Shown piece after piece: positions 1 through 6,551 of a DNA stretch of 23,453 nucleotides. The notes under the pieces are model-generated. The model worked only from the letters and a program-made list of their open reading frames with translations, was not told where the DNA came from and did not search any database. The position numbers and the translations under genes are program-made. This DNA is from an uncultured Collinsella sp. (lineage in GTDB: Bacteria; Actinomycetota; Coriobacteriia; Coriobacteriales; Coriobacteriaceae): the NCBI GenBank assembly GCA_900548515.1, contig URKU01000021.1, forward strand, positions 1 to 23,453, in the 5' to 3' direction. Positions within the stretch are counted from its first letter, which is position 1. Each line of letters begins with the position of its first letter.

Positions 1-1246
1 CGGCGCTCATGTCGCCCGTGACCTCGGCAACATACGCCGGATGCGAGCAGGCCGCCGAATCATAGGCGCACCATTGCGCGCGGGCGGCGAAGTCTTCCTG
101 ATAGGCCCGCAGGTAGGGATTGAGGTTGCCGTCCATCGGCGTGCCCATGGCAGCAAAACCGGCGGGCGCATCCAAGTCGGGATGCCCGTCCAAAAACATG
201 CGGCCGAGCAACGTGTCAAAGCCACGGTCATCGGCTCCGCGCAGACCAAATGGCAGTAGCGGAATATAGGTCATCGAATCGCCCTCGGCCATAAAATCGC
301 CGCGCTCAAACTGCATGGCGGGCATGCCTTCTAAGCCCCAATCCAGACGGGCGTGCTTGCCAAACTGGAATCGCTCGGGTTCGTTTTCGTACACCTTGCC
401 ATCGCCATAGAGCATGTAGCGCGCCATAAGGGGGCCGTTGCCTTGGGTGAGGTTCTGTGCAGGCCAGGGAGCCTGGAACAACGGCAACGAATCGGGCTGA
501 GCCATCTTGGCATCAACGTAGCCGCCATACATATAAGGCACGCACCAAAAGATGAGCTCGGGAAAAAGCTCGCGCCCATGGTCGAGCCAAGAATTGTCCT
601 GTCCCACACCATCGGCAACGCCCATCACGCGCACCTTCTGATAGACACGCTGCTGCACAGAAGGCCATTCGGGTGTGGTGCGATAGCGCTCAGCAATACT
701 CATGAGCGCACGAACGATCGTATTCATACCGCCCCAACTGAGCAGCCAAAGCGTGCGCGGATCATCATCCAAGATCGCTTGAGCGATCACACGCGAGCCC
801 TCAGTCTCCTCACGCACATCGCCCTCAAAGGCAACATTCCCAACAAACGTACGCTCAATCATCTGAGCCGGCGTGGGAAACGCCGGCTCGCCGGCGGCAG
901 CCGCATTAGCCTGCAGCTGAGGCCAAGCCTGGGCATATTCATTGCTCCAGAGGCTCTCGATCCAATGCTCAGGAAACGGTCGATACTCACGAAGCTCCCC
1001 AGCCGTGGGATCAGGTTCATGGGGCACAACATTCCACTCATAAGAGCGACGCCCTTTAGTCCGCCAATGCGGATTCACCTCGCCGAGCGTATGGACGCCA
1101 TCCCCAAGAAAGTGATACTGCGAAGCCGTATACACCACAGCCTGCACATCAAGCACGTTAAGATACAGAGCCAAATGAACGAGCGAGTTCATATCATCGA
1201 CTTCCATATCAGTAGTAACAATCACCCGAGTTAAATCGCGAGTCAT
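1..1246 (-). CDS. DUF1593 nucleoside-hydrolase-like protein (3' end outside window)
   Basis: The minus strand is open from an ATG at 1246 to the window edge, giving 415 residues without a stop. A GGAG Shine-Dalgarno lies about 7 nt upstream. The N-terminus reads TRVIVTTDMEVDDMNS; D13, D17 and D18 match the DxxxDD metal-binding signature of nucleoside hydrolases in the form typical of DUF1593 (PF07632). A second block, LLSWGGMNTIVRAL, also fits that family. DUF1593 proteins occur in carbohydrate-degradation loci, but their substrate is poorly defined. Family members in other phyla are often secreted; this one starts directly with the domain and shows no signal peptide, so I infer a cytoplasmic location. 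The esterase gene lies upstream on the same strand, 263 nt away. Third codon positions are noticeably richer in T than in neighbouring genes. The family call is fairly sure; the reaction is not known. Confidence 0.82.
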   Translation of the reverse strand, partial: MTRDLTRVIVTTDMEVDDMNSLVHLALYLNVLDVQAVVYTASQYHFLGDGVHTLGEVNPHWRTKGRRSYEWNVVPHEPDPTAGELREYRPFPEHWIESLWSNEYAQAWPQLQANAAAAGEPAFPTPAQMIERTFVGNVAFEGDVREETEGSRVIAQAILDDDPRTLWLLSWGGMNTIVRALMSIAERYRTTPEWPSVQQRVYQKVRVMGVADGVGQDNSWLDHGRELFPELIFWCVPYMYGGYVDAKMAQPDSLPLFQAPWPAQNLTQGNGPLMARYMLYGDGKVYENEPERFQFGKHARLDWGLEGMPAMQFERGDFMAEGDSMTYIPLLPFGLRGADDRGFDTLLGRMFLDGHPDLDAPAGFAAMGTPMDGNLNPYLRAYQEDFAARAQWCAYDSAACSHPAYVAEVTGDMSA

Positions 1247-1264
1247 AAGAAAGCTCCAACCAAA

Positions 1265-1293
1265 ATCATTTCAGCCAGTTACGCGCAAGGCAA
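1265..1293 (-). promoter_or_regulatory. Possible sigma70-type promoter for the DUF1593 gene
   Basis: On the minus strand TTGCCT (1293-1288) and AATGAT (1270-1265) are separated by exactly 17 nt. The implied transcript start is only about 10-15 nt before the Shine-Dalgarno/ATG at 1246. Both boxes deviate from consensus, so this is only a candidate. Confidence 0.25.
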
Positions 1294-1414
1294 GACGGGA
1301 CCCACGTCCCCATCGCCGTCAACCCGGCGGCCCGCCGGAAGCGCTCACCCAGGGTCAACAGCAACGGAAACGCAGCGGGGCCGAGGGCTTACCTCTGAAA
1401 ATATTCCGCAGGGG

Positions 1415-1457
1415 GCATGGGTCGGCGCAGCGCGAAGCGCAAAGCGCCGACCCATGC
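1415..1457. repeat. Perfect 14-bp inverted repeat between esterase and DUF1593 genes
   Basis: The arms GCATGGGTCGGCGC (1415-1428) and GCGCCGACCCATGC (1444-1457) are perfectly complementary around a 15-nt loop. The loop holds a smaller GCGC-GAA-GCGC hairpin (1430-1440). It lies just past the esterase stop codon in the direction of transcription. There is no T-tract on either side, so it looks more like a REP-type palindrome or an mRNA 3'-end stabiliser than a classical intrinsic terminator. The rest of the 1247-1509 gap shows no gene. Confidence 0.6.
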
Positions 1458-1509
1458 ATGCCCGAGGACGTTTGCAAAACTAAGCCCCGGTCCCCGCGTC
1501 GGGAAAGGA

Positions 1510-2847
1510 TTACCTGTCGACCCTGGCCGACCACTCCCAGCAGCCCACCGGCTCGCCGTCGATGAGTACGTTGCCCCCGTCGAAGTCTTGATAACACAGG
1601 TCGTTGAATTGGTGGATCCACACGCCATGGTTGAACGTCTTCTTGGGCGAGCCGTCGGCCTCGCGGTAGCGCCCGGTCAGGTCCTCGACATGGCTAAAGT
1701 ACGTGAGGTGCACGTTGGCGCCGACAGCGCGCAGGCGAGCCGTGAGCGGCAGCACGGTCTCCTGCGGGATCACGAGCTCATCGCCCTTGGAGTGCGTAAA
1801 CCACAGCGGCGTCTTGGCAAGGGCGGTCACGTCCTCGTCCGTGGCGTTGTACCACGGCGCGCAGCAGGGAAGGCCCGCCGCGAAGAAATCGGGGTAGTCG
1901 GCGCACAGGCGCAGCGTCATAAAGCCGCCGTTGGAAAGGCCAGCGACCACGATACGGTCGGTGTCGATGCGGTCGGCATGCTCGGCGACAAACTCGTCGA
2001 TGAGCGCCTTAATGACGGGGGAGTAGATGCTCTGGTTGGAGTGGCCGAGCTGCTCAGTGCCGTTGTCCATCCAAAACGTGGGCGACTGCGGCACGAGAAC
2101 CCAGGCAAAGCCGCCAAAGTAGCGTTGGATCTGCGCCTGGCTGATGGCCGTCACGCGGTTGCCGATATAAGCGCGCGTGGCACCCTCGCCTTGCGTAGCG
2201 CCCTTGCCCTCGCCAGCGCCGTGCAGGTACACCACGAGCGGGGCCTTCTGGGGCACGACTGTCGTTTCGGGCGCGAAGGGGTTGAAGCAGGCGGAGTCCT
2301 CGGCCTTAAAGCTGGGCTCAAAGAAGCCGTACTCGAGCGCGATGCCGTTGACGGCGGTCTTTTGCGTGGCATTGCTCCAGCCCTTGAGCGCGGGACAGAT
2401 GTCGCCGCGGCAGGTGTCAAAGACCAGGCCGCAGGTTGGATCGTCACCGTCATTGCCGGGAAGGGCCGCGAGCTGCGTGATGCGCAGCTGGTCGTCGAGC
2501 AAGCGCGAGCCCATCACGCTGCCCTCGATCTTCTTGGTCAGGCGCTGCTCGGCGATCTCGAGCGCCACATGGGTGCCAAAGGCGAGCTTGCGTCCGCACT
2601 CATCGCACGGATAGGCGGCGAGGACGTCGACATAGCCTACGGAAGGTGCGGCGTGGTCGGCGCCGCGCTCTTTGCGCATCAGGATCTCGCCCGTGCGTTC
2701 ATGGCGCTCTACATATATATGGAAGGTGCGCGCATCGATATCGTTGGCGCGAACGGTGCACGGCAGGTCGAGCACGACTTTGCTGATCCAGGGGCCAAAG
2801 TCTCCCAGCGTGGTGACGGTTGCGTAGGTGCACGATTTGAGTTCCAT
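1510..2847 (-). CDS. Alpha/beta-hydrolase, putative carbohydrate or feruloyl-type esterase
   Basis: This is a 445-residue protein. The first ~190 residues form a probable beta-rich N-terminal domain with several cysteines, including CDEC at 81-84. The hydrolase domain starts near 200. LVVYLHGAGEG (204-214) supplies the HG oxyanion motif, GLSNGG places the nucleophile at Ser305, D356 in HSKGDE is the likely acid, and H407 in FNHGVW the likely base. The arrangement resembles prolyl-oligopeptidase/PHB-depolymerase-like esterases found in polysaccharide loci. No signal peptide is visible, so a cytoplasmic location is inferred. The start at 2847 is fixed by AGAGGAGG about 7 nt upstream. The gene is divergent from the PTS gene and shares its AT-rich control region. 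The fold is secure; the substrate (acyl-sugar, feruloyl or acetyl ester, or peptide) cannot be told from sequence alone. Confidence 0.8.
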   Translation of the reverse strand: MELKSCTYATVTTLGDFGPWISKVVLDLPCTVRANDIDARTFHIYVERHERTGEILMRKERGADHAAPSVGYVDVLAAYPCDECGRKLAFGTHVALEIAEQRLTKKIEGSVMGSRLLDDQLRITQLAALPGNDGDDPTCGLVFDTCRGDICPALKGWSNATQKTAVNGIALEYGFFEPSFKAEDSACFNPFAPETTVVPQKAPLVVYLHGAGEGKGATQGEGATRAYIGNRVTAISQAQIQRYFGGFAWVLVPQSPTFWMDNGTEQLGHSNQSIYSPVIKALIDEFVAEHADRIDTDRIVVAGLSNGGFMTLRLCADYPDFFAAGLPCCAPWYNATDEDVTALAKTPLWFTHSKGDELVIPQETVLPLTARLRAVGANVHLTYFSHVEDLTGRYREADGSPKKTFNHGVWIHQFNDLCYQDFDGGNVLIDGEPVGCWEWSARVDR

Positions 2848-3166
2848 GAGCTGCCTCCTCTGCGCCGCGAGTGGTAAACATCAGCGGCAATACAACTTAA
2901 ACATGTTTAGTTTAATGCAGAGCTACAGAACAGGCAGATGAACTCGGTAAACGGTCAAAATGAACACTCAACAAATTACTAAACATTCGTTTATCACCAT
3001 TTAGCAGGGCTTTTGTTGATGGGTCAACAAAGAATAGAGGTGTTTACCAAATTAAAAGACCACGTAAATAGGCATTTAGCAGCAGAGCGTCAAATAGACA
3101 ATCCCTTACCGTTCAAGTACGTTCACCCCCGATTTCCTACCGTTCACCGGACTACAGACGGCAAAA

Positions 3167-3196
3167 TTGCCACAAATTAGACGTTCCGTGTAAACT
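3167..3196 (+). promoter_or_regulatory. Candidate promoter of the PTS gene
   Basis: TTGCCA (3167-3172, 5/6 of the -35 consensus) is followed after 18 nt by TAAACT (3191-3196, 4/6 of the -10). Transcription would begin near 3203 and give a leader of about 135 nt. The two strongest GTAAAC sites lie at the start point and just downstream of it, a repressor-like arrangement. Confidence 0.4.
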
Positions 3197-3214
3197 AAAG
3201 CCCGTAAACGTTCA

Positions 3215-3231
3215 GTAAACACATTGTTTAC
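3215..3231. promoter_or_regulatory. 17-bp palindromic operator candidate
   Basis: GTAAACA-CAT-TGTTTAC is a perfect 7-bp inverted repeat around a 3-nt centre. A direct GTAAAC copy lies 6 nt upstream (3204-3209). It sits about 12-28 nt after the inferred PTS transcription start, where a bound repressor would block initiation or elongation. The cognate regulator is unknown; no LacI- or GntR-type regulator gene adjoins this arm of the window. Confidence 0.5.
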
Positions 3232-3288
3232 GACAGCGTATCCAAGGGTTCGGTGGCCGTAAGGGGTTATAGTCGCCGAGCCAAAGGC

Positions 3289-3314
3289 GTGCCTACGCCC
3301 AAACGAGTAGGCAC
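3289..3314 (+). promoter_or_regulatory. Hairpin in the PTS 5' leader
   Basis: GTGCCTAC (3289-3296) and GTAGGCAC (3307-3314) form a perfect 8-bp stem with a 10-nt loop, ending 23 nt before the chosen start codon. No T-tract follows, so it is not an obvious terminator. It could be an mRNA leader structure or an antiterminator-protein site; I could not match it to a known RAT sequence. Confidence 0.35.
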
Positions 3315-3337
3315 ACGATGATATGGGGAGGGGTCCC

Positions 3338-4765
3338 ATGGCAGTAGATAACAAGCAGATTGCCACCGATGTCCTCGAGCTTGTGGGCGGTGCGGAGAAT
3401 GTTTCCGTCGCCACCAACTGCATGACGCGTCTGCGTCTGACGCTCAAGGACAACAACAAGGCCGACGTGGAGAAGATCAAGAAGGTCAAGGGTGTTCTGG
3501 GTTGCCAGTTCGCCGGCAGCCAGCTCCAGGTCATCATCGGCCAGAACGTGCCCAAGGTGCTCGCCGAGTTCGTCGCCATGTCCGGCGTCAAGCAGGGTGC
3601 CGCGGTCGACGAGAACCTCGATGCTCCCAAGGAGAAGTTCGAGCTCAAGAACCTGCCGAACATCATCCTCGACTATCTGTCGGGCTCCATGACCCAGCTG
3701 ATCCCGCTGCTCATGGCCGGCGGTCTGTTCCGCACCATCGCTGCGGTCCTCGGTCCCACCATGCTCGGCGTTCTCTCTGACACCGATCCGACCTACACGT
3801 TCCTCTACACCACCCTGTACGAGGCCACGTTCACCTTTATCCCCATCTACTTGGGCTATGCCGCCGCTAAGAAGCTCGGCGCCTCCCCGGTTCTGGGCAT
3901 GCTCCTCGGCGGCGCCCTCATGGCCCCGTCCGTCGTGAGTGTCGCGACCCAGGATGGCGGCGGAATCATCTCCGTCTACGGCATTCAGATCGCCGCTGCC
4001 AACTATCAGCAGTCCGTCCTGCCGATTATCCTTTCGGTGCCTGTCCTCTACTTCGTCGAGAAGTTCTTTAAGAAGGTCATGCCCGACGTGCTCTCCACGG
4101 TCTTCACGCCGTTCTGCACCATGATCGTTACCATCCCCATCGCCTTCATCGTCCTCGCCCCGCTCGGCAACGAGATCGGCAGCCTCATCGCTAACGCCCT
4201 CTTCGGTCTCGCTGACATGGGTGGCATCGGTATCCTGCTCGTCATGGCCGTCCTCGGCGCCTTCTGGCAGCTCTTCGTGGTCTGCGGTATGCACATGCCC
4301 GTCATCCTGCTCGCTCAGGTTCAGATCATCGCTGCCGGCTACGATCCCTTCGTCTTCGTTTCCACCAACTGCGCTATGGCCGCTGTCTGGGGCTGCGCCT
4401 TCGGTGCCTTCCTCAAGATGAAGAACCCCGACGAGAAGGGTCTTGCCCTGGGCTACGTCATCTCCGCCATCGCCGGCGGCGTCACCGAGCCCGCACTCTT
4501 CGGTATCCTCATGCGCTTCCGTCGCACCATGTTCGGTATGTTCATCGGCGGTGCCATCGGCGCTGTGTTCTCCGGCCTCATGGGCGTTACCTATTACCTC
4601 GCTGGCGGTGCCTCCAACTTCCTGGTCTTCACCAACTACCTGCAGGGTGGCCAGATGAACACCGTCTGGGCTATTGTCGGTATGGCAATCTCCTTTGTCA
4701 TCGCCGCTGCCGTCGTCTTCGTCGCCGGCTTCTCCAAGGAGGAGCTCGCCGAGATGGAGGCCTAA
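3338..4765 (+). CDS. PTS system EIIBC permease, beta-glucoside/glucose superfamily
   Basis: The protein imports and phosphorylates a sugar across the inner membrane using phosphate from the HPr/EIIA relay. It has 475 residues. Residues ~1-85 form the EIIB domain with the phospho-acceptor Cys28 in VATNCMTRLRLTL. Residues ~105-470 form the EIIC membrane domain with about ten hydrophobic segments and the conserved GGVTEPALFGI block near residue 380, the counterpart of the GITEP substrate loop. No EIIA domain is present, so EIIA must act in trans. I chose ATG 3338 over the upstream in-frame ATG 3323 because a GGGGAGGGG Shine-Dalgarno lies between them. The gene ends at a strong terminator before the DUF4038 gene. 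Codon use is strongly C/G-ending, consistent with good expression. The family is sure; the sugar is unknown, with an aryl-beta-glucoside or disaccharide plausible. Confidence 0.9.
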   Translation: MAVDNKQIATDVLELVGGAENVSVATNCMTRLRLTLKDNNKADVEKIKKVKGVLGCQFAGSQLQVIIGQNVPKVLAEFVAMSGVKQGAAVDENLDAPKEKFELKNLPNIILDYLSGSMTQLIPLLMAGGLFRTIAAVLGPTMLGVLSDTDPTYTFLYTTLYEATFTFIPIYLGYAAAKKLGASPVLGMLLGGALMAPSVVSVATQDGGGIISVYGIQIAAANYQQSVLPIILSVPVLYFVEKFFKKVMPDVLSTVFTPFCTMIVTIPIAFIVLAPLGNEIGSLIANALFGLADMGGIGILLVMAVLGAFWQLFVVCGMHMPVILLAQVQIIAAGYDPFVFVSTNCAMAAVWGCAFGAFLKMKNPDEKGLALGYVISAIAGGVTEPALFGILMRFRRTMFGMFIGGAIGAVFSGLMGVTYYLAGGASNFLVFTNYLQGGQMNTVWAIVGMAISFVIAAAVVFVAGFSKEELAEMEA

Positions 4766-4805
4766 GGCCAAGCCATTCGGTCGCATACGACCTTACCTAC
4801 ACGAC

Positions 4806-4843
4806 AGGGCCCCGTCAGGCGCAAGCCCGGCGGGGCCCTTCTT
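4806..4843 (+). terminator. Intrinsic terminator after the PTS gene
   Basis: AGGGCCCCG (4806-4814) pairs perfectly with CGGGGCCCT (4831-4839), and TCTT follows. The very GC-rich stem begins 40 nt after the PTS stop codon. It separates most PTS transcripts from the downstream hydrolase gene unless there is read-through. Confidence 0.75.
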
Positions 4844-4903
4844 GCAAGGTAGACTGGAGTGGGCAAGTGGTGTCCGCCCGCAGGGGTTTGTTAAACGGCG
4901 GGG

Positions 4904-4968
4904 GCTTTCGCATCAGGGGTTACCGCGAAAGCTTCTGCCGGTTCGCAATTCCTTTATCGAGCGAAAGG
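4904..4968 (+). promoter_or_regulatory. Leader with competing hairpins before the DUF4038 gene
   Basis: GCTTTCGC (4904-4911) can pair perfectly with GCGAAAGC (4925-4932) or with GCGAAAG (4961-4967), which contains part of the Shine-Dalgarno. In addition CCTTT (4951-4955) can pair with AAAGG (4964-4968) and sequester the Shine-Dalgarno itself. The alternatives are mutually exclusive, so translation control by RNA refolding is possible. The stems are short and this remains a candidate. Confidence 0.3.
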
Positions 4969-4976
4969 ACATGCAG

Positions 4977-6290
4977 ATGAGTTTGGGAAAACTGACCGTC
5001 AACGGTCGTCAGGACGGTTTTTTGTGCGAGGGCAAGCCGTTCTTTTGGTTTGCCGATACGTGCTGGAGTGCGTTTACCAGCATCCCCGAGGCCGACTGGG
5101 ACTACTATCTGACCCGCCGCGCCGAGCAGGGCATGAACGTGCTGCAGATTAACACGCTGCCGCAGTGGGATCGCTGCTGCCCCGATCTGGGCATTTGGCC
5201 CTATGCCAGCGAGGATGGCGTGCGCTTTGATTGGTCTCAACCCAACCAGGCGTATTGGGATCGCGCCGCCGCCATGTGCCGCGCTGCCGTCGAGCACGGC
5301 ATTCGTCCGGCGCTCGTGCTCATGTGGTGCAACTACGTGCCCGGTACCTGGGGCGCTAAGATCGCCGAGCGTTGCGGTGCCGAGGTTATGCCGCGCGAGG
5401 AGGTCCGTGCCCACGTTGCCCGCGTCGTCGAGAACCTGGGCGAGTTCGATCCCGTCTATGTGGTGACGGGCGACACGGACTTTGCCGGTGACGAGGCGAT
5501 TGCCTATTACGAGGATGCGCTCGACGAGGTTGCGAAGCGCGCGCCCGAGGCCCTGCGTACCATGCACATCAATCGCGGTAACCGCACGATTCCCGCGCAG
5601 TATTTGGACCGCCTGGACTTCTATATGTTCCAGCCCGGCCACAACTACGAAGGCCAGCCCGAGGCCTGGCACCTGCCGCAGGACTTTATCGCCAACTATC
5701 CCAAAAAGCCGATGGTCAACTCCGAGCCCTGCTACGAGCAGATGGGTGCGTCGCGCAACGTGTACTGGCGTTTTACCGCGCAGGACTGTCGCGCGAGCGT
5801 GTGGTCTTCGATCCTTGCCGGCGCCAGCGCGGGCGTGACCTACGGCGCCCACGGCGTTTGGAACTGGCAGACATCGCGCAGCCAGGGTTCGGTGCTGGGC
5901 GAGGGCTTTGACATGCCGTTCCGCTGGCAGGAGTGTCTGCAGTTTGCGGGCGTGTGGGATTTTGCCGCCATCGAGCACGTGCTTGCCGGCCTGGGTGCCA
6001 CGGCGTGCGACGACGCCCTTGCTGTGGTCCCCGCACAGGAGCTGCTCGACGACGCGCGCGAGGCCATCCGTGTGGCGCGTATCGGCGAGCGTGTCGTTAC
6101 CTATCTGCCGCGCACCACGGCGCTTACATTTAAGCTCGATAGTGCTCGCGGCTGGACGGCGACGGCGCTCGACATGGAGGACAAACGCATCGCCAAGTTG
6201 CCCGTGCGCGACAACGGCGACGGTACCGTGCGCGTAGCCCAGCATTCCTTTGAGCACGACGCCCTGGTGATCCTGACGCCCGAGCACTAA
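4977..6290 (+). CDS. DUF4038 family glycoside hydrolase (GH140 apiosidase-like)
   Basis: This is a 437-residue TIM-barrel-type protein with a small C-terminal beta domain. Residues ~15-330 match the DUF4038 pattern: FFWFADTCWSAF, GMNVLQINTLPQW, VTGDTDF, and SEPCYEQMG with Glu250 as a likely catalytic carboxylate. The tail ending HDALVILTPEH fits the putative collagen-binding-like domain usually attached to DUF4038. Family members include GH140 apiosidases that release apiose from rhamnogalacturonan-II. No signal peptide is present, so it should act inside the cell on imported glycosides. ATG 4977 is preferred over ATG 4971 because AAAGGA at 4963-4969 is correctly spaced only for 4977. It follows the PTS gene on the same strand, 211 nt downstream and behind a terminator. 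The exact substrate is an inference. Confidence 0.85.
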   Translation: MSLGKLTVNGRQDGFLCEGKPFFWFADTCWSAFTSIPEADWDYYLTRRAEQGMNVLQINTLPQWDRCCPDLGIWPYASEDGVRFDWSQPNQAYWDRAAAMCRAAVEHGIRPALVLMWCNYVPGTWGAKIAERCGAEVMPREEVRAHVARVVENLGEFDPVYVVTGDTDFAGDEAIAYYEDALDEVAKRAPEALRTMHINRGNRTIPAQYLDRLDFYMFQPGHNYEGQPEAWHLPQDFIANYPKKPMVNSEPCYEQMGASRNVYWRFTAQDCRASVWSSILAGASAGVTYGAHGVWNWQTSRSQGSVLGEGFDMPFRWQECLQFAGVWDFAAIEHVLAGLGATACDDALAVVPAQELLDDAREAIRVARIGERVVTYLPRTTALTFKLDSARGWTATALDMEDKRIAKLPVRDNGDGTVRVAQHSFEHDALVILTPEH

Positions 6291-6375
6291 CGCTCGAGCT
6301 TCGATCCCGAGTTGCTCCCTCGGCCCGGGCACCTCCCTCCCTTTTCCGATATCAACAACCCAGTCCCCTTTATAT

Positions 6376-6440
6376 GTTGCGGTGGAATAGTTCCTAAATG
6401 ACAGCCCGGGCCGGTCAAACAGGAACTATTTCACCGCAAC
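6376..6440. repeat. 65-nt palindromic element, copy 1
   Basis: The left arm GTTGCGGTGGAATAGTTCCT (6376-6395) and right arm AGGAACTATTTCACCGCAAC (6421-6440) are 20 nt each and pair with a single G.U-type mismatch around a 25-nt loop. A second copy with an identical left arm, one changed base in the right arm and the same 25-nt loop length lies at 16885-16949, although the loop sequence differs. Conserved arms with a free loop indicate selection on structure or on the arms. No T-tract follows. It lies between the DUF4038 and LuxR genes; the rest of this 261-nt gap shows no gene. Confidence 0.85.
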
Positions 6441-6551
6441 TGCTGTTGGGGCATTTGCGCCGGATGCGTAACAGTTCGGGCATTGCGTGGATGCTAAGAC
6501 CCATTCTCCATTAAAATGGTTTTCCGGACATCTAAGCGGGTGGGGGTTACC

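Larger units (their letters stand above)
2874..3231. promoter_or_regulatory. AT-rich divergent control region with repeated GTAAAC half-sites
   Basis: This 490-bp gap between the esterase (minus) and PTS (plus) genes has no credible gene. It is much more AT-rich than its flanks and carries repeated GTAAAC/GTTTAC words: 2874-2880, 2947-2952, 3042-3047, 3190-3195, 3204-3209 and 3215-3231. There are also two related palindromes: TAAACATGTTTA (2898-2909) and TAAAC-N4-GTTTA (2980-2993). A further TTTGTTGA/TCAACAAA inverted repeat with a 4-nt spacer sits at 3012-3031, and CATTTAGCAG occurs twice (at about 2998 and 3073). The word ACCGTTCA occurs at 3108 and 3139, with TACGTTCACC at 3118. Such clustering is expected for one or more transcription-factor operators controlling both divergent transcripts. 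Confidence 0.6.

Noticed and set aside
1417..2877. Long plus-strand open frame (486 codons) opposite the esterase
   Set aside because: It is the mirror frame of a GC-rich gene: low-complexity Arg/Ala/Gly/Val/His-rich product, no ribosome-binding site, no family motif, while the minus strand has a complete catalytic triad.
3293..4786. 497-codon minus-strand open frame opposite the PTS gene
   Set aside because: Extremely Gly/Glu/Asp/His-rich composition without motifs; it is a shadow of the strongly biased PTS codons.
4920..6332. 470-codon minus-strand open frame opposite the DUF4038 gene
   Set aside because: Same mirror-frame behaviour; the plus strand has conserved DUF4038 blocks and a fitting Shine-Dalgarno.
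6516..6551. Upstream ATG (6516) as start of the LuxR regulator
   Set aside because: It has no Shine-Dalgarno, and ATG 6552 has GGGGG at the right distance.
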